From Nannocystis pusilla (GTDB taxonomy: Bacteria; Myxococcota_A; Polyangia; Nannocystales; Nannocystaceae): DNA of 64,000 nucleotides. Made by a program: the position numbers and the translations under genes. Within the stretch, counting starts at the first letter, position 1. Each line of letters opens with the position of its first letter. Positions 1 through 9,308 of this stretch are shown piece after piece. The DNA is taken from assembly GCF_020073745.1 (NCBI RefSeq), contig NZ_JAIRAU010000043.1:1-64000 (forward strand). Reading direction: 5' to 3'. Below the pieces are notes generated by a model. That model ran no database searches. It saw only the letters and a program-made list of their open reading frames with translations, and was not told the origin of the DNA.

Positions 1-1651
1 TGACGATGGGCGTGAAGGTCCAGCCGCGGGTGTCGATCGGGACGACGAGCGGCTCCATGCCGTCGCGCACCTCGGCCGGGAGCGGGGCCTTCTCGGCCTC
101 GGCGACGACATCGGCGAACAGCTGCGAGGCCGGGGCGGGGGCGTCGACGCGGAACAGCTGCTCGCCGGTCTGCGGGCCCCAGGCGCGCACGAGGAGGCGC
201 GCGCCCTGCGGCCCCGGGGGCGCCCAGGCGACGTACTGCAGCTGGGAGGCGGCGTTGAAGTTCTGGGCGTCGAGCCGGAGGGCCCGCTCGGGGCGGCTGG
301 CGCTGTAGAAGTAGATCGCCGCGCGGGTGATGTAGTTGTCTGGGTCGACGCGCTCCTCGGCCGGGCCGGCGAGGACGTCGTCGTCGAGCCAGACCGGCAG
401 CTGCAGCGAGGCCCTGGTGGTGCGGACGAGGTCGAAGGCGACCTCGTCGCCCGGCTTGACGAGGTAGACGACGCTCTCGCGGCCGTCGCCCTGGGCGCGC
501 GCGACCCGGCCACTGCGGTGCGGCTCGCCGGGATCGTCTCCGCGGGCGATTGGGACGGTGATCTCGCCGAGCGCGGTGAAGTTGCAGCCGCCCTGCTCGA
601 GCTTGAACAGGCGCGAGCGGCCGGCCTCGTGGATCTGCAGGACGTCGCCCTGCGGCGAGCTGCGGAACACGGGGGAGCGGCCGGTCTCCTCGAGGCTGCC
701 GCCGAGCAGGCCGACGCAGGGGACACGTCCGGCGACCGGATCGGCGCCGGCGGGGACGTGGAAGAACTGCCAGGTGGTGGCGAGCTCGAGGTCGGCGTTG
801 AAGCCGGTGCTGCTCGAGAAGTTGGCCTTGCGCGCGAGCAGGAGGGTGCCGCCGTCGGCGAGGGCGATCGGGTGGACGCTCTCCTGCACGCCGCCGAGGA
901 GGGTCGGCTTCGGCTGACCCTGCTCCTTGTCGACGAGCAGGACGCGGGCCTTGTCGGCGATCTTGGCGACGGTGGCCTCGGCGGCGGCGATCGCGTCGAA
1001 GGCGTCGATGCCCTCCCGGACCTTGGTGCGCAGGACGATGACGTCGGGCGAGTTCTTGGGGTCGTCGCGCAGGGTGCTGGCGAGCGGCTCCTGGGCGAAC
1101 AGGGCGCTCAGCAGGTCGAGCTCGGGGCCGTTCATGAACTCGGACGGCGCGGCGTTGACGGTGAGCTTGTGCGGGAAGGCGTAGTCGCCGGCGCTGACGA
1201 CGGCGAAGCGGTGGTGCTCGGCGAAGGTCGGGACGCCGCCCTCGATGTCGAGGCCGCTGAAGTCGAGCGACTTCGGGTCCTCGAAGGCGACGAAGGCGAA
1301 GCCGGCCCAGTCCGCCAGCTTGAGCGCGGCCGCCGGCCCGTCCTCGGTCGCCTCGGGGACCTTCTCCTTGAGCTCGTCGACCATGGTCTTGAGCCGGCCC
1401 TCCTGGGCGACGAAGCCCCACTTCTCGAGATACGGCTTGTAGCGCCAGTGGGCGGCCGGGACGACGAGGACCCGCTCGGCCTGCTCGTCGTTGCCGATCG
1501 GCCCCGGGCGATTGTTCCACCACACGAGCCCGCCGGCGACGCCGAGCAAGGCGGCGAGGGCGACGAACTTGCCGCGGTGGCTGCGGCGCAAGACGTCGAG
1601 GTCGCTCGCGGAACGATCGGGAGAGTCGGAGCGGTCGGGGGAACCAGCCAT
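1..1651 (-). CDS. Membrane-anchored hypothetical protein, C-terminus cut off by the window edge
   Basis: The frame is open from an ATG at 1651 to the left edge (about 550 residues seen) with no stop. The first 20 residues are Ser/Asp-rich and polar, then comes one hydrophobic segment (about residues 26-44, ending VWWNN), so the protein is probably a type II membrane protein with a large extracytoplasmic part. The rest is a soluble mixed domain with patches such as VVPAAHWRYKPYLEKWGF and DADGGT-like turns; I see no enzyme motif. Codon use matches the neighbours, and the opposite strand gives only Arg/Gly-rich translations. I do not recognise the family. A DUF4340-like envelope protein is conceivable, but I cannot support it from motifs. 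Confidence 0.7.
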   Translation of the reverse strand, partial: MAGSPDRSDSPDRSASDLDVLRRSHRGKFVALAALLGVAGGLVWWNNRPGPIGNDEQAERVLVVPAAHWRYKPYLEKWGFVAQEGRLKTMVDELKEKVPEATEDGPAAALKLADWAGFAFVAFEDPKSLDFSGLDIEGGVPTFAEHHRFAVVSAGDYAFPHKLTVNAAPSEFMNGPELDLLSALFAQEPLASTLRDDPKNSPDVIVLRTKVREGIDAFDAIAAAEATVAKIADKARVLLVDKEQGQPKPTLLGGVQESVHPIALADGGTLLLARKANFSSSTGFNADLELATTWQFFHVPAGADPVAGRVPCVGLLGGSLEETGRSPVFRSSPQGDVLQIHEAGRSRLFKLEQGGCNFTALGEITVPIARGDDPGEPHRSGRVARAQGDGRESVVYLVKPGDEVAFDLVRTTRASLQLPVWLDDDVLAGPAEERVDPDNYITRAAIYFYSASRPERALRLDAQNFNAASQLQYVAWAPPGPQGARLLVRAWGPQTGEQLFRVDAPAPASQLFADVVAEAEKAPLPAEVRDGMEPLVVPIDTRGWTFTPIV

Positions 1652-1791
1652 GGGCGCGAGCTTCGCACAAGACGACCGCCGGATCATGTCGCTTTCCGGC
1701 GCCCGGCTCGGCCCTGCAGCCGGCGCCTTGCTGCGACAAAACTGGCGTGGCAAGGTGACCTCCCCGGCCAGATCGTGGGAGGAGCCCGGAG

Positions 1792-2178
1792 ATGAAGAGT
1801 TCACGGCAGGAGCTGAAGGTAGAAGGCGCCGTCGAGGTGCCGCACGTGATCGCCTACCTCGAACAGCTGGTGACCGCCCTCAAGTCGGGGACCGTCCGTG
1901 TCTACCGCGGCGGCGAGCAGGTGGTCCTCGGGCCGCGCGGGATCATCGGGTTCTCGCTGGCGGCCTCCGAGAAGGGCAAGCGGCAGAGGCTGGCGCTCGA
2001 GCTGTCGTGGCGCAAGTTCGCGGCGCCCGATGCCGACTTCGACCTGGCCATCGGGCCAGCTGCCGAGCTGCCGCCCACGCCCGAGGTGCAAGACGGCGCG
2101 GCCGAATCAGCGGCCGCAGCCACGCTCGAGAGCGACCCGACCAGCCCCGGCGAGGTCGTGCTCGGCGAGGCGGACTGA
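1792..2178 (+). CDS. Amphi-Trp domain protein
   Basis: This 128-residue protein begins MKSSRQELKVEGAVEV and continues with a helix (VIAYLEQLVTALKSGTVRV) and a strand-rich part ending in LALELSWRK. That is the pattern of the amphi-Trp domain, a small domain of unknown function found singly or in pairs in bacteria. The last 35 residues are Ala/Glu/Pro-rich and probably disordered. A purine-rich GGAGGAGCCCGGAG stretch immediately precedes the ATG and supports this start. The gene stands alone: the gene on its left is divergent and ppx follows 200 bp downstream. The biochemical role of the family is not established. Confidence 0.8.
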   Translation: MKSSRQELKVEGAVEVPHVIAYLEQLVTALKSGTVRVYRGGEQVVLGPRGIIGFSLAASEKGKRQRLALELSWRKFAAPDADFDLAIGPAAELPPTPEVQDGAAESAAAATLESDPTSPGEVVLGEAD

Positions 2179-2384
2179 TGCGCGCCGCGGAGCGCGTGGC
2201 AGCCCGCGAGTGAGACGGGCGAGGCCCGCGAACCCGCGGCGCTCGGGTGCGTGGCGATCCGCGAGTGAGAAGTGCGACGACTCGGCGGCTCGCGGCATGC
2301 GTGGGTGATGGATGGATGATCTGTCGCGGCCGAGCGGTCGCGCTTGCGCGTCGACGTGCGCGGCCGTATGGTCGCGCTCCCGCG

Positions 2385-3899
2385 ATGAACGAGACACCGC
2401 CGGCCCTGGTTTCGGACAGCGTCGCCGCGGTCGACCTCGGCTCGAACAGCTTCCACATGGTCGTCGGCCGGGTCGTCGACGACACGCACTTCCACATCGT
2501 CGACCGCCTGCGCGAGCGCGTGGCCCTGGCCGCCGGCCTCGACGAGCACAACGAGCTGACCGACAAGGTGCAGGAGCGCGCGCTCGCCTGCCTCGAGCGG
2601 TTCGGCCAGCGGCTGCGGGAGATCCCCGAGGGCCGCGTGCGCGCCGTCGGCACCAGCGCGATGCGCCAGGCGAGCAACGCGAAGGCGTTCCTGGCCCGAG
2701 CGCAGGCGGCCCTCGGCCACTCGATCGAGATCATCGCCGGGAACGAAGAGGCGCGCCTGATCTACCTCGGGGTGTCCCACACGCTCGCCGACGACCGCGG
2801 CCGCCGGCTGGTGATCGACATCGGCGGCGGCAGCACGGAGCTGATCGTCGGCGAACGCTTCGAGCCGATCCGCATGGATAGCCTCGGGATGGGCTGCGTC
2901 GGCTACAGCCTGCGCTTCTTCGTCGACGGCAAGATCCGCGCGGAGGACTTCCGCCGGGCCGAGATCGCGGCCCGCCTCAAGCTCGAGCCCATCGAGCGCC
3001 GCTACCTCGAGGCCAACTGGGAGAACTGCGTCGGCTCGTCGGGTACGATCACGGCGGTCGACGCGATCCTGCGCGCGAACGGCTGGAGCGACCGCGGGAT
3101 CACGGCGAGCGGGCTGCGCCAGCTCAAGAAGGCGCTGATCGCCGCGGGCAACACGAACAAGGCGGCGAGCCTGGCCGGGGTGCAGGCCGACCGCGCGCCG
3201 GTGCTGCCGGGCGGGGTGGCGATCCTGCTGGCGTCGTTCGAGGCGCTGCACATCGAGCGCATGGCGGTCTCGACCGGGTCGATGCGCGAGGGCCTGCTGT
3301 ACGACCTGCTGGGCCGGATCCGCCACGAAGACGTGCGCGACCAGACGATCCGCCAGCTGTGCCAGCGCTACAACGTCGACATGGCCCAGGCCGGCCGCGT
3401 CGAGCGCCTGGCGCTGCACTGCTTCGACCAGGTCCGCGAGGCCTGGGGCCTCGACCCGGCGCTCGGGCAACAGCTGGTCGGCTGGGCGGCGCGCCTGCAC
3501 GAGATCGGTCTGTCGGTGGCGTTCTCCGGCTACCACAAGCACAGCGCCTACCTGGTCGCGAATTCCGACATGCCGGGCTTCTCCCGCGCCGACCAGGAGC
3601 TGCTGGCGGCGATGCTGCTCGGCCAGCGCAAGCGCCTCGCCCGCGAGGTGTTCGCCAGCCTGCCCAACAGCGAGGCCGAGCTGGCCAAGTCGCTGACGAT
3701 CTGCCTGCGCGTGGCGCTCCGCCTGGCCCGCAGCCGCAGCCCCACGCCGCAGCCGCCGTTCACCGCGACCGCCCGCCGCGGCGCGCTCGAGCTCGGGTTC
3801 CTCCCCGACTGGATCGACGCCCACCCGCTCACCTTCGCCGACCTGGTCGAGGAGGCCGAGAAGCTGCGCGAGATCGGGTTCGAGCTCCGCGTGCGCTGA
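2385..3899 (+). CDS. ppx: Exopolyphosphatase / Ppx-GppA family phosphohydrolase
   Basis: The product (504 residues) would hydrolyse terminal phosphates of inorganic polyphosphate, or pppGpp as in GppA, in the cytoplasm. The N-terminus has the ASKHA phosphate-binding pattern AAVDLGSNSFHMVVG (about residues 12-26), followed by AVGTSAMRQASN, a conserved Glu in AGNEEARLIYLG, and the second nucleotide-binding loop VIDIGGGSTELIVG. After about residue 310 an HD-like helical domain follows (RLHEIGLSVAFSGYHKHSAY), as in full-length Ppx. I chose the ATG at 2385 because upstream in-frame codons give only Arg-rich translation. Ppx and GppA cannot be separated by eye. The gene converges with glpK. Confidence 0.92.
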   Translation: MNETPPALVSDSVAAVDLGSNSFHMVVGRVVDDTHFHIVDRLRERVALAAGLDEHNELTDKVQERALACLERFGQRLREIPEGRVRAVGTSAMRQASNAKAFLARAQAALGHSIEIIAGNEEARLIYLGVSHTLADDRGRRLVIDIGGGSTELIVGERFEPIRMDSLGMGCVGYSLRFFVDGKIRAEDFRRAEIAARLKLEPIERRYLEANWENCVGSSGTITAVDAILRANGWSDRGITASGLRQLKKALIAAGNTNKAASLAGVQADRAPVLPGGVAILLASFEALHIERMAVSTGSMREGLLYDLLGRIRHEDVRDQTIRQLCQRYNVDMAQAGRVERLALHCFDQVREAWGLDPALGQQLVGWAARLHEIGLSVAFSGYHKHSAYLVANSDMPGFSRADQELLAAMLLGQRKRLAREVFASLPNSEAELAKSLTICLRVALRLARSRSPTPQPPFTATARRGALELGFLPDWIDAHPLTFADLVEEAEKLREIGFELRVR

Positions 3900-3976
3900 C
3901 GCGACGGCGACGCCTCGCGCCGGGTCGAGCTCGCCGCGCGGCGACGCTCGAGACCTCGAGGTCGAGGCCGAGCTTC

Positions 3977-4010
3977 GCGAACGCGCGTCGGCCCGCGTTC
4001 GCCGACGCGC
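3977..4010. terminator. Strong hairpins between convergent ppx and glpK
   Basis: Two alternative perfect stems share this stretch: GCGAACGCG (3977-3985) with CGCGTTCGC (3994-4002), and GCGCGTCGGC (3983-3992) with GCCGACGCGC (4001-4010). Lying between two converging genes, they probably act as a bidirectional stop or antisense barrier. There is no long T-run directly after the stem on either side. Confidence 0.45.
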
Positions 4011-4030
4011 GCGGGCCGGGCCGGCTCTAC

Positions 4031-4046
4031 CTGTACCTGAGGACAG
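4031..4046. repeat. Dispersed 16-bp palindrome, copy near the glpK 3' end
   Basis: CTGTACCTGAGGACAG has one mismatch to the window-wide consensus (A/C)TGTCC-N4-GGACA(G/T). Its arms extend by two bases (ACCTGT...ACAGGT), and CCTTT follows on the plus strand, so it could also work as a weak terminator. It lies 5 bp past the glpK stop codon. Confidence 0.6.
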
Positions 4047-4051
4047 GTCCT

Positions 4052-5536
<1,485 letters not shown>

Positions 5537-5902
5537 GGCGCCGGGAGCGTATCACCCGCGCGCATCGCGGCGCCCGGACGACGGGCCCAGCATTGCCCGG
5601 CACGACCCAGGGAGATCTGCCCAAAGCCCAGGTGTGCGTGGACGCGCGCGCGGCGACTGCGCGAATGGGCAGAATCGCACATATGGTCTGAACGGCAACC
5701 TGCGGGGCCTCAGGCCCCTGAAGACGCGGTTTTACCTATCTTCCTGGGGCGGTGACCGGCGTCGCTCGGATCGCTACAAAGACCTATCAAATCCCTATCA
5801 CTAACATTCACTTACGTATCACTGAGACGGTCCGGCCACGTTGACGAAGCGCTTGCCGGGGCTGACAATGTGTAGGAAAGCGTAGCCCGACCGGCCAGCC
5901 CC
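5537..5902. other. Divergent intergenic region with an AT-rich CTATC repeat island
   Basis: This 366 bp stretch between glpK and the helix-turn-helix gene holds no gene I can support. It contains a tight palindrome GGGGCC-TCA-GGCCCC (5704-5718) and, at about 5731-5825, a patch far lower in GC than its surroundings. The patch carries repeated CCTATC/CCTATCA words at 5735-5740, 5783-5789 and 5794-5800, and TATCACT at 5796-5802 and 5817-5823. Iterated short words in a local AT-rich patch suggest regulator binding; the regulator encoded next door is a candidate (inference). Confidence 0.5.
5841..5869 (+). promoter_or_regulatory. Candidate sigma-70-type promoter for the helix-turn-helix gene
   Basis: TTGACG (5841-5846) and GACAAT (5864-5869) are 17 bp apart and lie 34 bp before the ATG at 5903. 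The -35 box is near consensus; the -10 box matches four of six bases. The CTATC repeats lie just upstream. Confidence 0.45.
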
Positions 5903-6340
5903 ATGACCGCGACCCCGAAGCAGGAGCTTCAAGCTCCGCCGCCGCAGCAAGCCGCCCCCGCGGACACGGCCGAGCTGTACACCCGCGACGACGCGGCGCC
6001 GCGCGAGCGCGACGAAGACGGAGCCGACGACGAGCACGCGGCCGCGAACGTGGTGCCCGAGGCGCCGACGCCGAAGCGAAATCGCAAGGCCGCCAACGAG
6101 ACCGGGACGGCGAAGGCCAAGGGCGGCGTGCAGCCCAACAACGTCCGCAAGCTGCGCCAGGCGGCCATGATGAGCAAGGCCGAGCTCGCGCGACGTGCCG
6201 GCGTCAGCCCACTGACCATCGACCGCGTGGAGTCGGGATGTCCATGCCGCATGGATACCAAGCGCAAGATCCTCGAGGCGCTCGGGCTCAGCCCCTCGGC
6301 GCGCGAGCAAGTGTTCGGCCCCGACATCGACCAGGGCTGA
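5903..6340 (+). CDS. Helix-turn-helix (XRE-like) transcriptional regulator
   Basis: The product has 145 residues. Residues 1-75 are polar and acidic, then Lys-rich (PKRNRKAANE), and probably disordered. Residues about 79-138 form a compact helix-turn-helix of the Cro/CI type: NNVRKLRQAAMMSKAELARR, then AGVSPLTIDRVESG, then MDTKRKILEALGL. The SKAELARRAGVSPLTIDRVE part is the classical recognition unit. It is the first gene of the co-directional run leading to pilM, with a 151 bp gap. The target is unknown; the CTATC repeats in front of it suggest autoregulation (inference). Confidence 0.85.
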   Translation: MTATPKQELQAPPPQQAAPADTAELYTRDDAAPRERDEDGADDEHAAANVVPEAPTPKRNRKAANETGTAKAKGGVQPNNVRKLRQAAMMSKAELARRAGVSPLTIDRVESGCPCRMDTKRKILEALGLSPSAREQVFGPDIDQG

Positions 6341-6491
6341 GCCGCGTTCGCGGCTGCATCGCGCCGCCATCGTCCAGTCCACCGGCCGCCACGGCCCGGA
6401 GCCCCCGCCACGCACGCCCCTCGACCGGCCGGCGACACGCGAGGCCGCAAACCTCCGTACGCTGCGAAGGCACAAGGCGGGCGCTAAACGC

Positions 6492-7538
6492 ATGACCAGG
6501 CGCTGCATCGGCCTCGACCTCGGCGCCTCGGCGGTCCGCGTCGTGCAACTGCGACAGGCTCGCTCGGGCCTGCGGGTCGCTCGCTTCGGCGTCGAGCCGC
6601 TGGCCCCAGGTTGCGTCGAGGACGGCCAGATCGTCGACCACGCGGCGACCGTCGCCGCGACCCGGCGCGTGCTCGCGCGCGTGCGACCGCTCGGCCGCGA
6701 CGTCGCCCTCGCGGTCGCGGGGAACGGCGTCATCATCAAGCGCTTCGCGGTGCCGCAGCTGCGGCCCGAGGCGCTGGTGGCCCAGATCGCGTGGGAGGCC
6801 GACCAGATCGTCGCGCCGCAGCAGCGCGGCGAGGTCCTGATCGACCACACGATCTTGCGCGAGAACCCGGCCACGGGCGAGATCGAGGTGCTGCTCGTGG
6901 CGGCCAAGCACGACATCGTCCGCCAGCGCCTCCGCGTGGCCGAGGACTGCGGGCTGCGCCCGGTCGTCGTCGACGCCGCCGCGTTCGCGCTGCACAACTG
7001 CGTCGAGGCGGCCCACGGCCTGGTCGGCGGCGAGACGACGGCGGTGCTGGCGGTCGGTGCGACGACCTCGACGATCACGATCGTCGCCGACGGCGTGCCC
7101 GCCTACGGGCGCGACTTCGGCGCCGGCGGGCGCGACTACGACGCGGCGATCCAGCAAGCCACCGGGGTCGACGCGCGCGAGGCCGAGGTGCTCAAGCGGC
7201 GCGCCGGCGTCGACCCCGAGGCCGCGGCTCGCCTCGCGGACGTGCTCGCGCCGGTGTCCCAGGCGATCGCCGGCGAGGTCCAGCGCTCGCTCGCATTCTT
7301 CCTCGACTCGACGGTCGCCGAACCACTGGCGCGGATCTACCTCGCCGGCGGCGCCGCCCCGACGCCCACGCTCGCCGCGGCGCTGGCCGATCGCCTCGGC
7401 GCCGCGGTCACCCGGGTCGAACCATTCGCTCGCCTGGCGATCGACCCCGGCGTCGACGCGGCCGCCTTGCAAGCCGAGGGCGCGGCCGCGGCGCTGGCCT
7501 TCGGCCTGGCGCTGCGGCGGGAGGACGACTCGCCGTGA
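6492..7538 (+). CDS. pilM: Type IV pilus assembly ATPase-like protein PilM
   Basis: PilM is an actin-like cytoplasmic protein that binds the N-terminus of PilN and ties the pilus alignment complex to the motor. The 348 residues show the ASKHA fold marks: RCIGLDLGASAVRVVQLR at the start, AVAGNGVIIKRFAVP, VLLVAAKHDIVRQRL, VVVDAAAFALHN, and a second phosphate loop AVLAVGATTSTITIVADG, ending with IYLAGGAAPTPTLAAAL. The stop codon overlaps the GTG start of pilN (GTGA at 7535-7538), which indicates translational coupling. Length and motif order agree with pilus PilM rather than EccE/GspL forms. Confidence 0.9.
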   Translation: MTRRCIGLDLGASAVRVVQLRQARSGLRVARFGVEPLAPGCVEDGQIVDHAATVAATRRVLARVRPLGRDVALAVAGNGVIIKRFAVPQLRPEALVAQIAWEADQIVAPQQRGEVLIDHTILRENPATGEIEVLLVAAKHDIVRQRLRVAEDCGLRPVVVDAAAFALHNCVEAAHGLVGGETTAVLAVGATTSTITIVADGVPAYGRDFGAGGRDYDAAIQQATGVDAREAEVLKRRAGVDPEAAARLADVLAPVSQAIAGEVQRSLAFFLDSTVAEPLARIYLAGGAAPTPTLAAALADRLGAAVTRVEPFARLAIDPGVDAAALQAEGAAAALAFGLALRREDDSP

Positions 7539-8089
7539 TCCGCATCAACCTCCTCCCGCGAGCCCAGCGGCGGCGACGGCTGCGGCTGCGCAGCGGCGCC
7601 GTGCTCGGCGGAGCGATGCTGCTCGGCTGGGCCGTCGTCATCGCCCTCGGCCACGCCTGGATCGCCAGCCACCGCGCACGCGCCGACGAGCTGCGGGCGG
7701 ACGCCGCCGAGGCCGTCGCGGCGACCCGCCTGCTCGAGAGGAAGCGCGAGAACCCGGCCCTGGCCGAGCGCCAGCGGGTGCTGCGGATCCGCCAGGAGGC
7801 GCTGGCGCAGCTCCGCGAGGCCCGCGGCGGTCCCACGGCCGCGCTCACCGGGCTGGTCGCGCTGTTCGCCGGGCCCGACGCGGCGCTGCGGCCGCTCGAG
7901 GTCCACGCGCACACCCTCGACCGCTGGCGCGTCGACGGCCTCGCCCGCGACGTGGGCGCGCTCGCCGGCCTGGTCGCTCGCGTCCGCCGCGAGGCGACGT
8001 TCGACCTGTCCTATGGGCCAGAGTACGCCCGCACCGCCGACGGCAGCCTGCGCTTCCGCCTCGACCTCGAGGTCGCGCCGCACCCGTGA
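7535..8089 (+). CDS. pilN: Type IV pilus alignment protein PilN
   Basis: This 184-residue protein starts at a GTG overlapping the pilM stop codon. It opens with IRINLLPRAQRRRR; the INLLP motif is the PilM-binding tail of PilN. One membrane helix follows (about residues 21-42, GAVLGGAMLLGWAVVIALGH), then a charged coiled coil (about 45-90) and a small ferredoxin-like domain to the end. PilN forms an inner-membrane heterodimer with PilO. The gene must be called from the GTG because no in-frame ATG lies before the INLLP motif except inside the pilM frame. Confidence 0.88.
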   Translation: MIRINLLPRAQRRRRLRLRSGAVLGGAMLLGWAVVIALGHAWIASHRARADELRADAAEAVAATRLLERKRENPALAERQRVLRIRQEALAQLREARGGPTAALTGLVALFAGPDAALRPLEVHAHTLDRWRVDGLARDVGALAGLVARVRREATFDLSYGPEYARTADGSLRFRLDLEVAPHP

Positions 8090-8098
8090 GACCCGCCC

Positions 8099-8716
8099 GT
8101 GCTGTCGCCCGAGAGCCTCACGCGCCTGTCGATCCTGCAGCGCCTGCTGATCTGGGTGCTCGGCGCCAGCGTCACCGCGATGATCGGCTACGCGCTGTTC
8201 TACGTGCCCGCGCGCGCCGACCTGCGCGCGGCCACCAACGAGCTCGCGGCCGCCGAGGCGCGGCAGCGACAGGTCCAGCAGGAGCTCGCGGAGCAGCAGG
8301 CGCTCGCCGGGGCGCTCGCGCAAGAGGAGGAGGCGCTGGCGGTCGCGCTCGCAGCCACGCCCGGCGCCGCGGGCGACCGCACGGAGTTGTTGTTCGTCCT
8401 GCCCGAGCTCGCACGCGCCGCGGGCCTCGAGATCGATCGCTGGCAGCCGCTCCCCGACGAGGTCGTCGGCGAGTGGGGCGTGCGCTCGCCGGTGCAGGTG
8501 CACGCGCGCGGCAGCTGGGCCGCGCTCCTCGAATTCGCGGCGGACCTGGCCGCGTTGCCCGAGACCGTCGTGCTCGACGACCTCGTGCTGCGCTGGCCCG
8601 ACGTCGGCGACACGCTGGAGATCTCCTTCCGCGCCGGCGCGCTGCGGGTCCGCGCCGAGCTCGCGGACCCACCGACGCGGCCGACCCCGCCGCCCGAAAG
8701 CCCGCGAGCACGCTGA
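8099..8716 (+). CDS. pilO: Type IV pilus alignment protein PilO
   Basis: The product (205 residues, GTG start) has one membrane helix (about 13-35, LQRLLIWVLGASVTAMIGYAL), a coiled coil (about 42-90) and a periplasmic ferredoxin-like domain (about 95-190), the architecture of PilO. The Pro-rich tail ends PTRPTPPPESPRAR. In type IV pilus systems PilO pairs with PilN and then contacts the lipoprotein PilP, but no pilP or pilQ follows: the stop overlaps the ATG of aroK (ATGA at 8716). Confidence 0.85.
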   Translation: MLSPESLTRLSILQRLLIWVLGASVTAMIGYALFYVPARADLRAATNELAAAEARQRQVQQELAEQQALAGALAQEEEALAVALAATPGAAGDRTELLFVLPELARAAGLEIDRWQPLPDEVVGEWGVRSPVQVHARGSWAALLEFAADLAALPETVVLDDLVLRWPDVGDTLEISFRAGALRVRAELADPPTRPTPPPESPRAR

Positions 8717-9300
8717 TGAGCTCTCTCACCGCCATGAATCCGCGCCGTGCAGACGATCCGCAACGACCGGTGTTCCTCACCGGCATGATGGGCGCCGGCA
8801 AGTCGACCGTCGGTCCGCTGCTTGCGGCGACATGGGGCTGTCCGTTCGTCGACCTCGACCGTCGCATCGAGCGGATCTTCGGCGCGGCGATCCCCGCGCT
8901 GTTCGCTCGCGGCGAGTCGCACTTTCGCCGCTGCGAGAAGGCCGCGCTGCAGCGCCTGGTGGCCGAGCCTGGTTTTCGCGCGCGCACCGTCGTGGTCGCT
9001 GCCGGCGGCGGGCTCGTCGTCGATCCCGACAATCGCGCCGCCATGCGCGAGGCGGGGCTCGTGTTCTTCCTCGACGTCCCGCCCGCCGAGCTGGCGCGTC
9101 GGCTCGGCAGCACCCCGATCGCCGGGCGCCCGCTGCTCGGGCCCGATGTGGATGCGGTCGCAGCGCGCGTCACCGAACTTCTTGACAAGCGGAGGTCGGC
9201 GTATGAGGAAGCGGACGGAGTTGTCGACGGCAGCGGACCGCCGCAAGATGTGGCCCACCGGTTGCTGACGGCGCTGGCCACCAGCTTCCGCATCCTCTGA
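8716..9300 (+). CDS. aroK: Shikimate kinase
   Basis: Shikimate kinase phosphorylates shikimate at the 3-hydroxyl using ATP (chorismate pathway). The Walker A loop GMMGAGKSTVG is at about residues 23-33, followed by DLDRRIE (shikimate and Mg contacts), FRRCEKAALQRL, the AAGGGLVV loop and a lid Arg in GRPLLG. The ATG at 8716 overlaps the pilO stop; a second in-frame ATG at 8734 is also possible. Length (194) is slightly longer than usual because of the leader. aroB follows after 8 bp. Confidence 0.93.
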   Translation: MSSLTAMNPRRADDPQRPVFLTGMMGAGKSTVGPLLAATWGCPFVDLDRRIERIFGAAIPALFARGESHFRRCEKAALQRLVAEPGFRARTVVVAAGGGLVVDPDNRAAMREAGLVFFLDVPPAELARRLGSTPIAGRPLLGPDVDAVAARVTELLDKRRSAYEEADGVVDGSGPPQDVAHRLLTALATSFRIL

Positions 9301-9308
9301 GGTCCTGC

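Noticed and set aside
518..1795. Long plus-strand open frame opposite the first gene
   Set aside because: The translation is rich in Gly, Ala, Glu and Leu without motifs. The minus-strand frame gives a normal protein with a membrane anchor.
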